Assembly: GCA_003150035.1 (NCBI GenBank)
Contig: QALR01000007.1
Span: 75,489 to 139,488 of the forward strand
Direction: 5' to 3'
Length of the DNA stretch: 64,000 nt
Origin: Clostridiales bacterium
GTDB lineage: Bacteria > Bacillota > Clostridia > Oscillospirales > CAG-272
A model generated the notes under the pieces. The model did not search any database and was not told the origin of the DNA. It saw only the letters and a list, made by a program, of their open reading frames with translations. How positions within the stretch are numbered: the stretch's first letter is position 1; each line of letters opens with the position of its first letter. Below, in pieces: positions 50,680 to 60,000 of the stretch. The position numbers and the translations under genes are program-made.

Positions 50680-51612
50680 ATGGAACCATTGAAGCTTTGT
50701 TCGGTGAAAAAACAGATTATCTGGGGAGGAGAACGGCTCGCGCGCGAATACGGGAAAGGAATCCCGGGCGAAAAAATCGCGGAGTCGTGGGAGCTCGCTG
50801 ACCGTCCTGACGGAACCTGCACCATCTGCGGGGGAGCATATGACGGAAAGCCTCTTTCCGAATATCTCGCGGTGCACCGAGACGAGGTCTTTGCAGGTTG
50901 GAATGGAGATCGATTCCCGCTTCTCATTAAACTGATTGATGCCGCGGATGACCTTTCTATTCAGGTACATCCTGACGATGAATATGCGGCGGCTCATACG
51001 GACGATCTCGGTAAAACAGAGATGTGGTATATCGTGGACGCAGCGCCGGATGCGAAAATCATCTATGGACTGAAACGGCACTATACTACAGAAGAACTTC
51101 GGGCGGCCATAGCGGCGGGAACGCTTGAGCAGATGATGAACTATATCCCCGTCAAAAAGGGAGAGGTATATTTTATTCCGTCGGGGACGGTGCATGCCAT
51201 CTGCCGGGGGCTTTTGATTGCGGAAATCCAACAAAATTCTAATATCACCTACCGTGTCTATGATTACAACCGGCGCGGCGCGGATGGGAAGCTGCGCGCG
51301 CTCCATGTAGAGGACGCGCTTGCGGTCATTGAAAAAATTCCGGAGCCGCTGTCCCGCCGCGCCGAATCCGATCCCGCGCAGGGGATGCTAGCAAAATGCG
51401 GATTCTTCACGGTGTATCATAAGGTGGGCGCTTTTTCTATGACGGCGGGCACGGAAAGCTTTGTCCATTTGCTATGTCTTGACGGAAGCGCGACACTCGA
51501 ATGGCGGGAGGGCGAGATGTCTGTGCGCAAGGGAGAAAGCGTCTTTATTCCCGCCGGTCTCGGAAATTTTTCCATGTCGGACGGCGCGGACATTATCGTT
51601 TCAGCGCTCTGA
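50680..51612 (+). CDS. manA: Mannose-6-phosphate isomerase, class I
   Basis: 310 aa. Zinc enzyme interconverting mannose-6-P and fructose-6-P. Visible: WGGERLAREYGKG, ESWELADRPDG, LIKLIDAADDLSIQVHPDDEYA (zinc ligands Q, H), GKTEMWYIVDA (Glu), YFIPSGTVHAI (His), and the C-terminal cupin part with VRKGESVFIPAGLG. Short type I form common in Firmicutes. GAGGAG site before the ATG and near-consensus promoter. A small kinase gene follows after 23 bp. Confidence 0.96.
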   Translation: MEPLKLCSVKKQIIWGGERLAREYGKGIPGEKIAESWELADRPDGTCTICGGAYDGKPLSEYLAVHRDEVFAGWNGDRFPLLIKLIDAADDLSIQVHPDDEYAAAHTDDLGKTEMWYIVDAAPDAKIIYGLKRHYTTEELRAAIAAGTLEQMMNYIPVKKGEVYFIPSGTVHAICRGLLIAEIQQNSNITYRVYDYNRRGADGKLRALHVEDALAVIEKIPEPLSRRAESDPAQGMLAKCGFFTVYHKVGAFSMTAGTESFVHLLCLDGSATLEWREGEMSVRKGESVFIPAGLGNFSMSDGADIIVSAL

Positions 51613-51635
51613 ACGGCTCCTGGAAGGACAGAGCT

Positions 51636-52169
51636 ATGGTAATTTTGATTGCCGGCGCAACGCATACGGGCAAGACTGCGTTTGCGCAGAGATTGATGGA
51701 AAGCTATCATTTTCCGTATTTTTCTATTGACCATTTGAAAATGGGACTTATCCGCAGCGGCAATACGGCGCTGACACCGGAGGACGACGAGGCGCTTGAG
51801 ACGTATCTTTGGCCGATTGTGCGTGAAATGGTGAAAACGGCGCTAGAGAACAAGCAAAATTTGATCGTAGAGGGCGTCTATATCCCGTTTGACTGGAAAG
51901 CGTCGTTTGATGAAAAAGAAAGAGGGTCCATTGCGTATGTTTGTCTTATCATGTCGGAGGCGTATATTCTCTCGCACTTTTCCGATATTCGGGCGCATGC
52001 CTGCACAGTCGAGCATCGCATGAAAGATGACGACCTTTCTATGGACGCTTTGATTTCGGAGAATGCAGACAATTTGAAAAAGTGCCAGCAATATGGTTCT
52101 CCGTATATTCTGATTGACGGAGATTATCAGGCATCCCTTGAGAGAGGGATGGAGAAACTTTCTCTTTGA
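51636..52169 (+). CDS. P-loop kinase-like protein, 177 aa
   Basis: P-loop NTPase of the small kinase/zeta-toxin-like type: Walker A ILIAGATHTGKTAFAQ, then YFSIDHLKMGLIR (substrate region with Asp-His), LIVEGVYIPFDW and a lid-like segment (TVEHRMKDDDLS). The closest relatives in my memory are 2-phosphoglycerate kinase-like and adenylylsulfate kinase-like proteins, but the substrate is unknown. AAGGA before ATG 51636. It follows manA in the same direction and shares its terminator, so a sugar phosphate substrate is possible (inference). Confidence 0.82.
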   Translation: MVILIAGATHTGKTAFAQRLMESYHFPYFSIDHLKMGLIRSGNTALTPEDDEALETYLWPIVREMVKTALENKQNLIVEGVYIPFDWKASFDEKERGSIAYVCLIMSEAYILSHFSDIRAHACTVEHRMKDDDLSMDALISENADNLKKCQQYGSPYILIDGDYQASLERGMEKLSL

Positions 52170-52178
52170 CAGAAGCCT

Positions 52179-52212
52179 TTCCGGCGTATTCCACCTGCGC
52201 CGGAATTTTTTT
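52179..52212 (+). terminator. Terminator of manA-kinase
   Basis: TTCCGGCG / CGCCGGAA stem followed by seven Ts. Confidence 0.85.
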
Positions 52213-52226
52213 GCAAAATTTTGTCT

Positions 52227-53339
52227 TTATTCGGGCGCGCAAACGTATAAATTGATATCCCACGCAGGGATATAGGGATGCTTGCGCAGGAACAGCCGGT
52301 GATTCGGCATTTTTTCGTGGATGAGGAGCGGAAGCTCAAACAGATCGCGGCTTCTGTGATAAGCCGAAACGATAAGCTCTGTATGATTCTGTCCAATGGT
52401 TTCAAGGCTGCCGAGAAATGCCTCCCGTTCGGAGCCTTCCACGTCATATTTGATGAGCAGCCTCTCTCCGTGCAGCTCTGCTGCGTGATCGAGCGAATCG
52501 CAGGGGACAGAATGCAGTTTGGCGCCACTTGCCGTTTTTTTGTCCGGTGAGGAAGAATCCGGCTCGATCGCGGAATTGCGTCCGCCGCCGTCGGAGAAGA
52601 GCCTATCCGTTTTTTTATCCCATGCACAAAAAGGATACAGACGGCACATGGTATCTGCGAGCGTCCCGCAATAAGCAGCAAGCTTTTGAAACGGTTTTGC
52701 GGACGGTTCGAATGCAATCACTTTCCGTATGCCCGGAAAGCGGGTAAGCATTTCCTTTATGGTATCGCCCGTATAGGCGCCGAGGTCGGCATACGCCGTG
52801 TAGCTACCGCGAAGAAGATGGGAAAAGGCTTCCTCTTTCGGCGTGTCGGCATCGAAAAGATAGGAGATATCGCCGGAGAGCTTATAAGAAATGACGTCGT
52901 CGAAAACACGGCGGGAGTGCTCGTCGCAGAGCAGCGCGCGGGCCTCTTCGAAGAGGGCCCGGTTTTTACGGAAAAATTTTTCGTCAAAAAGCTCGCCGCC
53001 GCAGACGGGAACATCCGGCGCAAACAAAGGGTGCTCTGCGGCAAGCGCGCAGATGTGCTCTATGACGCCGCGCTGCGAGGAGCCAAAAACGAGCAGAATC
53101 ACAAAATTCGCATATTTTTTTTGGATTTCTTCAAAAGAGAGTACGCGCTTCCCGTGAAAGCTATGTCCTCTGACAAATCCGTCGGAGGCGAAAAAATCTG
53201 ACACGGTAATCCCCTTGTCCGCAAGAACGGCAAGAATTTTATCCGCACCGTTTCCCATACCGTACATGACAATCGGCAATGTCGTGTCTTTCAAGCTTTC
53301 CCAAAGGTCTTTTTCCGGCAGGAATATCCCGTTATTCAT
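52227..53339 (-). CDS. FkbM family methyltransferase
   Basis: 370 aa. N-terminal part (to about 130) is a nucleotide-binding-like domain (TLPIVMYGMGNGADKILAVL, ASDGFVRGHSFHGKRVLSFEE) of the type seen in glycan-modification proteins; the C-terminal part is an FkbM-type SAM methyltransferase (YADLGAYTGDTIKEMLTRF with the DLGAYTGD SAM loop, KVIAFEPSAKPFQKL, CDSLDHAAELHGERLLIKYD and DVEGSEREAFLGS). Acceptor unknown, often a sugar hydroxyl in surface polysaccharide. It overlaps the upstream SGNH hydrolase gene by 8 bp, so they form one unit. Confidence 0.9.
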   Translation of the reverse strand: MNNGIFLPEKDLWESLKDTTLPIVMYGMGNGADKILAVLADKGITVSDFFASDGFVRGHSFHGKRVLSFEEIQKKYANFVILLVFGSSQRGVIEHICALAAEHPLFAPDVPVCGGELFDEKFFRKNRALFEEARALLCDEHSRRVFDDVISYKLSGDISYLFDADTPKEEAFSHLLRGSYTAYADLGAYTGDTIKEMLTRFPGIRKVIAFEPSAKPFQKLAAYCGTLADTMCRLYPFCAWDKKTDRLFSDGGGRNSAIEPDSSSPDKKTASGAKLHSVPCDSLDHAAELHGERLLIKYDVEGSEREAFLGSLETIGQNHTELIVSAYHRSRDLFELPLLIHEKMPNHRLFLRKHPYIPAWDINLYVCAPE

Positions 53340-53985
53340 CGAAGATGGCGCGGAACGCCGGATGGCGGTAAATGGTTTTGGCGATCAGCGCGCAGCCGAG
53401 CGCCTTCGGGTGAACCCGATCGCCGGAGAGAAGATACGAGGAGCCGACCGCCTGCGCATAGGCATCCAGTGCGGACTGGATATCAATGTAGCCGATGTGA
53501 TGGCTTTCCGAGAGTGCCCGATATCCGGCGTTGATTTCATCGCACATCATCCGCATTTTGTCTTTACGGTCAGTCTCCAGAAAAAACGGGGATAAAATAA
53601 CGGGAACTGCGCCGCTTTTTTGCGTTTTTTCGATCATGATTTCCATATTGGCAACGGTTTGCGAAGGATAAATCAGTTCTTCCCGCAGCGCGCCGCTGTC
53701 AAAGTGACGCCAAACGTCGTTAATGCCTATCATGATGAATACATAGGCCGGATGATAGGACAGCACCTCTTCGTCAAATCTTGCGAGCAGCATATCCGAG
53801 GTGTTTCCGCTTGTCGCTGAGTTGAGATACCGGATAGAATGATTCGGCATATCCGCCCATGTGTCAATAAAAATTCTCGAAAGATAGCTGTTGCCGATGG
53901 TGTCAAAGCCGCATCCTCCCACCGGACGTGCGCGGCCGCAGTCGGTGACGCTGTCTCCTGTGAACATCACGTTTTTCCAATTCAT
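53332..53985 (-). CDS. SGNH/GDSL hydrolase
   Basis: 217 aa. SGNH-fold esterase: block I FTGDSVTDCGRARPVGG (Ser in GDS), block II Gly region SATSGNTS, block III MIGINDVWRHF (GxND) and block V DRVHPKALG with the catalytic Asp and His. No signal peptide, so probably cytoplasmic. Likely removes acyl or acetyl groups from a sugar or lipid. It shares an 8-bp overlap with the FkbM methyltransferase, so the two may modify the same glycan or metabolite. Own consensus promoter, divergent from the DivIVA-like gene. Confidence 0.92.
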   Translation of the reverse strand: MNWKNVMFTGDSVTDCGRARPVGGCGFDTIGNSYLSRIFIDTWADMPNHSIRYLNSATSGNTSDMLLARFDEEVLSYHPAYVFIMIGINDVWRHFDSGALREELIYPSQTVANMEIMIEKTQKSGAVPVILSPFFLETDRKDKMRMMCDEINAGYRALSESHHIGYIDIQSALDAYAQAVGSSYLLSGDRVHPKALGCALIAKTIYRHPAFRAIFDE

Positions 53986-54020
53986 GCTAGGTCATCCTCC
54001 CTTGTCTGTGAATGCTTCTT

Positions 54021-54049
54021 ATTATAATTGTGAGATGAATTTTTGTCAA
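54021..54049 (-). promoter_or_regulatory. Promoter of the SGNH-FkbM operon
   Basis: On the minus strand full consensus TTGACA (54049-54044), 17-bp spacer, TATAAT (54026-54021). Confidence 0.9.
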
Positions 54050-54066
54050 TATTTTACGGTTTATTC

Positions 54067-54095
54067 TTGAAAATGAAGCGCGGGTATGGTATGAT
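54067..54095 (+). promoter_or_regulatory. Promoter of the DivIVA-like gene
   Basis: TTGAAA (54067-54072), 17-bp spacer, TATGAT (54090-54095). Confidence 0.7.
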
Positions 54096-54125
54096 AAAAA
54101 TAAAGACAGCGCATGGAGGCCTATC

Positions 54126-55055
54126 ATGGAAAACGAAAAGAATACGGCATTTCGGAATGCGATAAGCGGCTATAACAAAACCGATGTGAAGGAATATATT
54201 GCGAAAATGGCGGAGCAGGCATCCCGCCGTGCGGATGCATGGGAAACCGAGCGGGGCAAGCTTTTGCGCGAGGCACAGGACGAGCGCACGGAAAAGGAGC
54301 AAATCGCGGCGCAGCGGGATGAAATGGCTTGTCAGCTGTATGCGGCATTGTCGGATATCAAGGAAAAAGAGACGGCCTTGGAGGCGAAGGACGAGATGGA
54401 GGCGCAGCTCAAAGCATCCGTTGCGGGACTTTCCGCAAGGATCCATGAGCTCGAGTGTGCGCTTGCCAAAAAAAGCGGGGAGCTCGCCGCTGTGGAGGAC
54501 GCCGTGGGGATTCGGAAAATCGACAGTGAAACGGATGACGCCCTTTGCGATCGGTTGAGTGAGAAGGTGGAGAAAATCATGGCTGCCGCCGGCAAAAGCG
54601 CAGAAGAGATCGTGACAAGCGCGCTTGCCCGCAGTGACGAGATCATCGCGGAGGCGGAAAAAAAGGCGGAGAAAATCCGGTGTGACGCGGTGGCGAGGTC
54701 CGATGAAATTACCGGTAAGGCAAAGGCCGATTATAAAACCGCCGCGGCGGATTATTATGACGAGGTGATGCTGTTTGCGGCGGAAATCCGAGATAGTCTC
54801 AATCGTCTGACGATGGAAATTGGCGCGAAGAAAACAGAGGTAGAGAACAAAATCGAGTATATGCGTCCTTCTATGGAGCCGAAGAAGCTGCAGGAAGCTC
54901 CGAGCGGAGAAAAGGAGACTCTGGCAAAGGATGGCGGAAAGCTTCCCGTAAAGGAGACGACGGGCGGCGCCGTTTGCGCCATGGACAGGAAAATCGAATC
55001 GCTGTTTAAGAATACCATTCATAATATCAACAGTATGTCCCGAAAGAAGAAATAA
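54126..55055 (+). CDS. DivIVA-like coiled-coil protein
   Basis: 309 aa. The N-terminus (FRNAISGYNKTDVKEYIAKM) matches the DivIVA membrane-binding motif (F-x5-GY-x3-DV-x2-YI), followed by coiled coil over most of the chain (about 30-130 and 145-225, for example KEKETALEAKDEMEAQLKAS and SDEIIAEAEKKAEKIRCDAV). DivIVA-family proteins mark poles and division sites and organise other proteins there. The tail (about 240-309) is charged and probably disordered. Length is longer than Bacillus DivIVA (164 aa) but normal for clostridial relatives. Monocistronic with own promoter. Confidence 0.85.
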   Translation: MENEKNTAFRNAISGYNKTDVKEYIAKMAEQASRRADAWETERGKLLREAQDERTEKEQIAAQRDEMACQLYAALSDIKEKETALEAKDEMEAQLKASVAGLSARIHELECALAKKSGELAAVEDAVGIRKIDSETDDALCDRLSEKVEKIMAAAGKSAEEIVTSALARSDEIIAEAEKKAEKIRCDAVARSDEITGKAKADYKTAAADYYDEVMLFAAEIRDSLNRLTMEIGAKKTEVENKIEYMRPSMEPKKLQEAPSGEKETLAKDGGKLPVKETTGGAVCAMDRKIESLFKNTIHNINSMSRKKK

Positions 55056-55162
55056 GAACGGCCGGGCGCAGCAATTGGGAAAGAGAGGTAATTCTCGAAA
55101 TACGGCAGAAAAGATCGGAAAATTTTGCTGCCATTTGTCGTTGAATGGCCGCCGCTGACTCC

Positions 55163-55191
55163 TTGACTTTTGTATAAATTTGTGATAAACT
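55163..55191 (+). promoter_or_regulatory. Promoter of smpB
   Basis: TTGACT (55163-55168), 17-bp spacer, TAAACT (55186-55191). Confidence 0.75.
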
Positions 55192-55224
55192 GTTGACACT
55201 CTAGGGGAAAGCGAGGCGAAGATT

Positions 55225-55692
55225 ATGGGGGAAAAGAAGAATAAAGCCATCGCGCAGAACCGGAAAGCGCGCCATGATTTTTTCGTCGAGGATACTTATG
55301 AGGCAGGCATCGCGCTTTTTGGAACGGAAGTCAAAAGTCTCAGGCAGGGAAGCGTCAATCTCAAGGACTCCTATTGTTATATCAAAAATGGCGAGCTGTT
55401 TTCGACGGGAATTCATATTAGCCCGTATGAAAAAGGCAATATTTTCAACCGCGATCCCTTGCGTGAGCGCAAGCTCTTGATGCACAAGCGTGAGATTTTG
55501 AAGCTTCAGGCGTTAGTTGGCCAACAGGGCTATACGCTAGTGCCGCTTTCCTTGTATTTTTCCGGCAAGAATGTCAAAATGGAGCTCGGCGTTTGTAAAG
55601 GAAAAAAACTTTATGACAAGCGGGAGGACGCGGCGAAAAAGGCGGAAGCGCGAGATATCGAGCGCTATGAGAGAGAACGGCAAAGAAACTGA
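55225..55692 (+). CDS. smpB: SsrA-binding protein
   Basis: 155 aa. SmpB carries tmRNA to stalled ribosomes. Visible: IAQNRKARHDFFVEDTYEAGI, LFGTEVKSLRQGSVNLKDSY, YEKGNIFNRDPLRERKLLMH, TLVPLSLYFSGKNVKMELGV, KGKKLYDKREDAAKKAEARD with the basic C-terminal tail that reads the empty mRNA channel. It is followed after 6 bp by the tmRNA gene itself, so smpB and ssrA are adjacent, as in many Firmicutes. Confidence 0.97.
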   Translation: MGEKKNKAIAQNRKARHDFFVEDTYEAGIALFGTEVKSLRQGSVNLKDSYCYIKNGELFSTGIHISPYEKGNIFNRDPLRERKLLMHKREILKLQALVGQQGYTLVPLSLYFSGKNVKMELGVCKGKKLYDKREDAAKKAEARDIERYERERQRN

Positions 55693-55698
55693 AAATAT

Positions 55699-56049
55699 GG
55701 GCCCGTAAAGGTTTCGACGGGGGCCTTGCAGTACGGTAAGCGAGCCGAGATGGGATACCTCGTTAAACAATCTCAATTTAAAAATAAACGCTAATAATAG
55801 AAAAGTAGCACTCGCCGCCTAAGTGCGGCGCGTCCGGCGCGGGAGCACCGCGGCCTGCGTTCGGGCGTCATTTTGCGGTAAATGTGCACAGCCCGTTTGC
55901 TTTTGAAGCTGTCATAAACAAAAAAGCTACTCTTTTCACAAGCCTGTTTGCCGGCGTGCGATAAGGGGAATCCAAAAGACAAAATGCGCTCGGAGAAGGC
56001 TGTATGAATCGGTTTTCGGACAGGGGTTCGACTCCCCTCGGGTCCACCA
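55699..56049 (+). ncRNA. ssrA: tmRNA (ssrA)
   Basis: 351 nt. The tRNA-like ends pair: 5' GGGCCCG (55699-55705) with 3' CGGGTCC, followed by A-CCA; the T arm GGGGTTCGACTCCCC is canonical. The 5' part has the typical GTAAAGGTTTCGACGGGG. The tag reading frame is GCT AAT AAT AGA AAA GTA GCA CTC GCC GCC TAA (55790-55822), giving ANNRKVALAA, which ends in the VALAA degradation signal recognised by ClpXP. It lies just after smpB. Confidence 0.96.
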
Positions 56050-56152
56050 ATCAGGTAGTGCCTGCACCTTATTATCGGAGAGATGCAGTGAACGCCAAGC
56101 TTTATCACACGATGGCGTGGTTCGGATTTAAGCTCGACCGTTCTCCTGAAGC

Positions 56153-56197
56153 AAAAGAGGTTGATCTCGGAAAAGGTTGCCTCTTTTTCTTTTTAGA
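56153..56197 (+). terminator. Probable terminator downstream of ssrA
   Basis: AAAAGAGG (56153-56160) / CCTCTTTT (56180-56187) with extra pairing inside, followed by a T-rich tail, about 100 bp after the tmRNA. Confidence 0.6.
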
Positions 56198-56232
56198 TTC
56201 ATAAAGTCCCATGCAGATCATTCGGCGAAGGG

Positions 56233-56261
56233 TTTGCTTCCTCATTTTACGAGGGAGCAAA
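56233..56261 (+). promoter_or_regulatory. Leader hairpin covering the ribosome binding site of a short leader ORF
   Basis: TTTGCTTCCTC (56233-56243) pairs with GAGGGAGCAAA (56251-56261). The 3' arm contains GAGGGAG, the ribosome binding site of the 7-codon ORF that starts at 56262. Confidence 0.5.
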
Positions 56262-56285
56262 ATGAAGAATTTTTCGTACCCGTGA
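56262..56285 (+). promoter_or_regulatory. Possible 7-codon leader peptide upstream of the Vat-type gene
   Basis: ATG-AAG-AAT-TTT-TCG-TAC-CCG-TGA encodes MKNFSYP with a good GAGGGAG site. It lies 52 bp before the acetyltransferase start. Leader peptides of this kind control several antibiotic-resistance genes by ribosome stalling; here it is only a structural similarity. Confidence 0.4.
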
Positions 56286-56337
56286 TTAATCGTGTGGGGC
56301 GTTATGTCTTATTTCGAAAAAAGTTCAGAGGTATTTT

Positions 56338-56982
56338 ATGAAACGATATGGTCCGGATCCCAATCAAAAATTTCCTAGCGAAAACATTCCAAGCGTTTGT
56401 TTTATCAAAAATGTCGTCACAAGACCGAATATTGTCATCGGAGATTATACCTATTATGACGATCCTGAAGATGCGGAAAATTTTGAAAAGCATGTGACGC
56501 ATCACTATGAATTTTTGGGTGATAAGTTGATAATAGGAAGATTCTGTGCCATAGCAAAAGGCGTAGAGTTTATCATGAACGGCGCTAATCACCGGATGAA
56601 TTCCATTACCACCTACCCGTTCAATATTATGGGAAACGGTTGGGAGAGGGCAACACCTACCTTGCAGGAGCTTCCGCTAAAAGGCGATACCGTCGTTGGC
56701 AATGATGTCTGGATAGGACAAAATGTGACGATACTGCCCGGCGTTCATATCGGAGACGGTGCGATTGTCGGGGCAAATTCGGTTGTGTCAAAGAATGTTC
56801 CCGCTTATCATATCGTAGGAGGCAATCCCATTCGGACCATTCGCAAGCGTTTCGACGATGAGACGATTGATTTTTTGCTTCACTTAAAATGGTGGGATTG
56901 GTCCGATGAAAAAATATTTGAGAATTTGGAACTTTTGTGCAGCGGAGATATAACAAAGATAAAAGCAAAGTTTGGCTTATAG
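56338..56982 (+). CDS. Vat-type xenobiotic O-acetyltransferase (streptogramin A acetyltransferase family)
   Basis: 214 aa, left-handed beta-helix acetyltransferase of the CatB/Vat group. It follows Vat proteins closely: GPDPNQKFP near the N-terminus, VIGDYTYYDD, HHYEFLGDKLIIGRFCAIA, IMNGANHRMN with the catalytic His (H85), LPLKGDTVVGNDVWIGQNV, and IVGGNPIRTIRKRF near the C-terminus. Vat enzymes acetylate the hydroxyl of streptogramin A antibiotics. The motif match makes this subfamily more likely than chloramphenicol (CatB) or maltose acetyltransferases, but activity cannot be read from sequence. Ribosome binding site AGAGG. Located between ssrA and a GH3 gene. Confidence 0.88.
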   Translation: MKRYGPDPNQKFPSENIPSVCFIKNVVTRPNIVIGDYTYYDDPEDAENFEKHVTHHYEFLGDKLIIGRFCAIAKGVEFIMNGANHRMNSITTYPFNIMGNGWERATPTLQELPLKGDTVVGNDVWIGQNVTILPGVHIGDGAIVGANSVVSKNVPAYHIVGGNPIRTIRKRFDDETIDFLLHLKWWDWSDEKIFENLELLCSGDITKIKAKFGL

Positions 56983-57036
56983 CGGCATGGAGGCCGTTAC
57001 GGCAAAGGACCAAAATACATACAGAGAGAGGTTTAT

Positions 57037-60000
57037 ATGGAGCGGTATATCAATCGAAGTGAAAGGTACAAGCTCGCGAGGGAAATTGCGGAGGAGGGCG
57101 TCATCCTTCTGAAAAACGAAGGGGGGATTTTGCCGATAGACGCCTCACGGAGGCTTGCGGTTTTCGGAAGAGGACAGATTGATGTCATTGCATGCGGGAC
57201 GGGTTCCGCCTATTGCCGGAGCGAGTATTGCATCGATCTTCTCGCGGGACTTGAGGAGGAGAAAATTCCCTTTGACAGCGAGCTTGCCGCCGCTTATCGG
57301 CAGTTTTCGGCGGAAAACCCCATCGCCGCTTTCGGGGTGTGGGGAAGCGGCTCTCATTTGCAGTCCGAAATGTCTCTGTCGGAGGACATGGTAGAGGCGT
57401 CCGTCCGACGCGGTGCGGATACGGCGCTTTTCGTCATCGGCAGAACGGCCGGGGAAAATGATGATGTTTCGCCGATTCCGGGAGATTATGGCCTTTCCTC
57501 TGTAGAGGAAGAGCAGATTTCTCTCATTTGTCGTTATTTCGATCGGGTCATTTTGGTTATCAATTCCGGAAATTTGATAGATTTATCCATAAGCGAACGT
57601 GCCGAGATCGGCGCCGTCCTGCTCCTCAGCATGCCCGGTATGGAAGGCGGCAGAGCGCTTGCCGGCGTTCTTTCGGGCAGGGTCAATCCATCCGGCAGGC
57701 TGACGGACACCGTCGCCCGCTGCTATTCGGATTATCCGTCGTCCTCTGCGTTCGGCAGGAGAGGAGGCCTCATTCAGAACTATTCAGAAGATATTTTTGT
57801 CGGATACCGTTATTTTGAATCGTTTCCTCAGGCAAAAGAGAAAGTCCTGTATCCGTTTGGCTTCGGTCTTTCCTACACGTCCTTTGAAATGGTCTGCACG
57901 GAATTTTCCTCCGAGAGCGGCACGATAGAGGCAAGAATTGCCGTCACCAATACCGGCGCCGTCTTTTCCGGCAAGGAAACCGTGATGCTTTACAGTGAAA
58001 ATGCGGATGACCGTTTTCCGGGACCGAAGCTTGCTCTGCGGGCTTTTACCAAAACCAAAGCTCTGTCTCCCGGCGAGACGGAGGTCCTTCGCCTTTCCTT
58101 CCCGGCATGGGATCTTTCTGCCTTTGACGATACCGGCGTGTCGGGCCATCGTGACGCATGGGTTTTGCCAGCGGGGAAATATCGGATTCTCTTTGGCAAT
58201 CAAGTCAGAAATCTGCGTCTTGCGGGCGTCTATGAAAATAAGGAAAGCCTGTTCCGTTCCTGTACCCATTTGCCGACGATGCTAGAGGAGCGGCTGTGTC
58301 TGTCCGGTGGGACGGAACGCCTTGATTTTGTGCCGCCGGATACGACAAGGGGTTATCCTGTCCTGCCGCTTGGAGAAACGAAGATCCCTGGAGATGCCTT
58401 TACGTCTGAAAAAGACGGATTTTCCGTGAAGCTGTCTGTTTCTGCACGCGGCGCTTATCGCTTGAGGCTCCTCTTTTCGGGAACTGTCGCCTGTGGAAAG
58501 GGAGGCCGCATCTGCTTATTGAACGGCGTTCGTCTGGAAAATGTCAGGGAGGACGGGACGGTTCCGGATGTGCTCTTGGAGGCGGGCACGTCGGTGCTTA
58601 CCGTGAAAGAGGACGGTATCTGTCCGATAGAAAGTCTTGTCATCGAGAAGCAGGACGACGCGATATCCATCGGAGCGGGCGTTTCCGTTGTCGAGGGCGG
58701 TCGGTTTTCGGAGGCGGCGCTGTATGTGGTGGCAAAGCCTTTTTCGGATGACGGTCCGTGTGGCAGCGGGCAGGCGCTTGCCCGTATGCATACGCCGGGG
58801 CGGTATGCGCTTTATCATCTGCATGTGGAGAAAGCGGGGCTTTATGACGTCTCGCTTCGGTATGACAACTGGTATCCGGCGATGGATATCCGGGATGCGT
58901 TTTCTTTTCTCATTTCCAATGTAGGGCAGGAGATAGAAGCTGTCACGTTGAAAAATACGACGAAAAGAGAGGACGGCGCTCATCTCTACGCCACTTCCGC
59001 ACCGATTCAGCTTGCGCTGCCAAGGGGCGATTGCTATTTCAAAATCGTGTCCACGACGAAAACGGCGCCGAATATCGCTTACTTCTTGTTTACACCGAGC
59101 GAACGTCCAAAGGTTGCCGTGCAAAAGAAAGCTGCCGACACAGTTCCCGAGGCGCAGACAGAGGAGGTTCGTGTCCGCCGCCCGCTTTCTGATAAGACGG
59201 AAGGAACGGATTTTCGGGAGGTGATGGCGGGCGCGCTTTCGCTTGACACATTTATCCGGTCGCTGACGGAGGAAGAGCTTGCCGCTCTTTCCTGCGGAAA
59301 TGACAATGGGCAAATCGGATATCTTCCGGAAAAAGGAATTCCGGAGGCCTATTGGGCGGACGGACCCATCGGCCTTCGGCTGGAGGCCGAAACAACAGTT
59401 TATCCGTCAGGAACGATGCTTGCCTCCACATGGAATACCGAGCTTGCTTTTGAATTTGGGCGTTCTATCGGCTGTGAGGCAAGAGAGCGCATGGTGGATG
59501 TCTGGCTTGCGCCGGGAATCAATATCCACCGAGACCCATGCTGCGGGAGAAACTTTGAATATTATTCCGAGGACCCGCTTTTGACTGGAAAAATCGCGTC
59601 GGCGGTCGTTCGCGGCGTGCAGAAGATGCATGTGGCGGCAACCGTCAAGCATTTTGCCGCGAACAACACGGAATATCAAAGATTGCGCTCGGACAGCCAT
59701 GTCAGTGCGAGAGCGCTTCGCGAGATTTATATGAAAGCGTTTGAAATTGTCATCCGTGAAGCGGGCCCGTATGCCGTTATGACCTCTTACAATTTCATCA
59801 ACGGAGAGAAGGTGCCGGAAAGCCGTCTTCTCTGCACAGATGTCCTGCGCGGCGAATTTGGGTTTGAGGGCGTGCTTGTAACCGATTGGGGAAACGATTC
59901 CGATCATGTGAGAGAGCTTGCCGCGGGACACGACCTGAAAATGAGCTTCGGCGCGCCGGACAAGGTTGCGCAGGCGATGGCAGACGGCCGTCTTTCCCGT

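Noticed and set aside
56086..56204. GTG-started ORF of 39 codons just after the tmRNA
   Set aside because: It runs through the likely ssrA terminator and ends in a Phe-rich stretch made by the T run; no homology seen.
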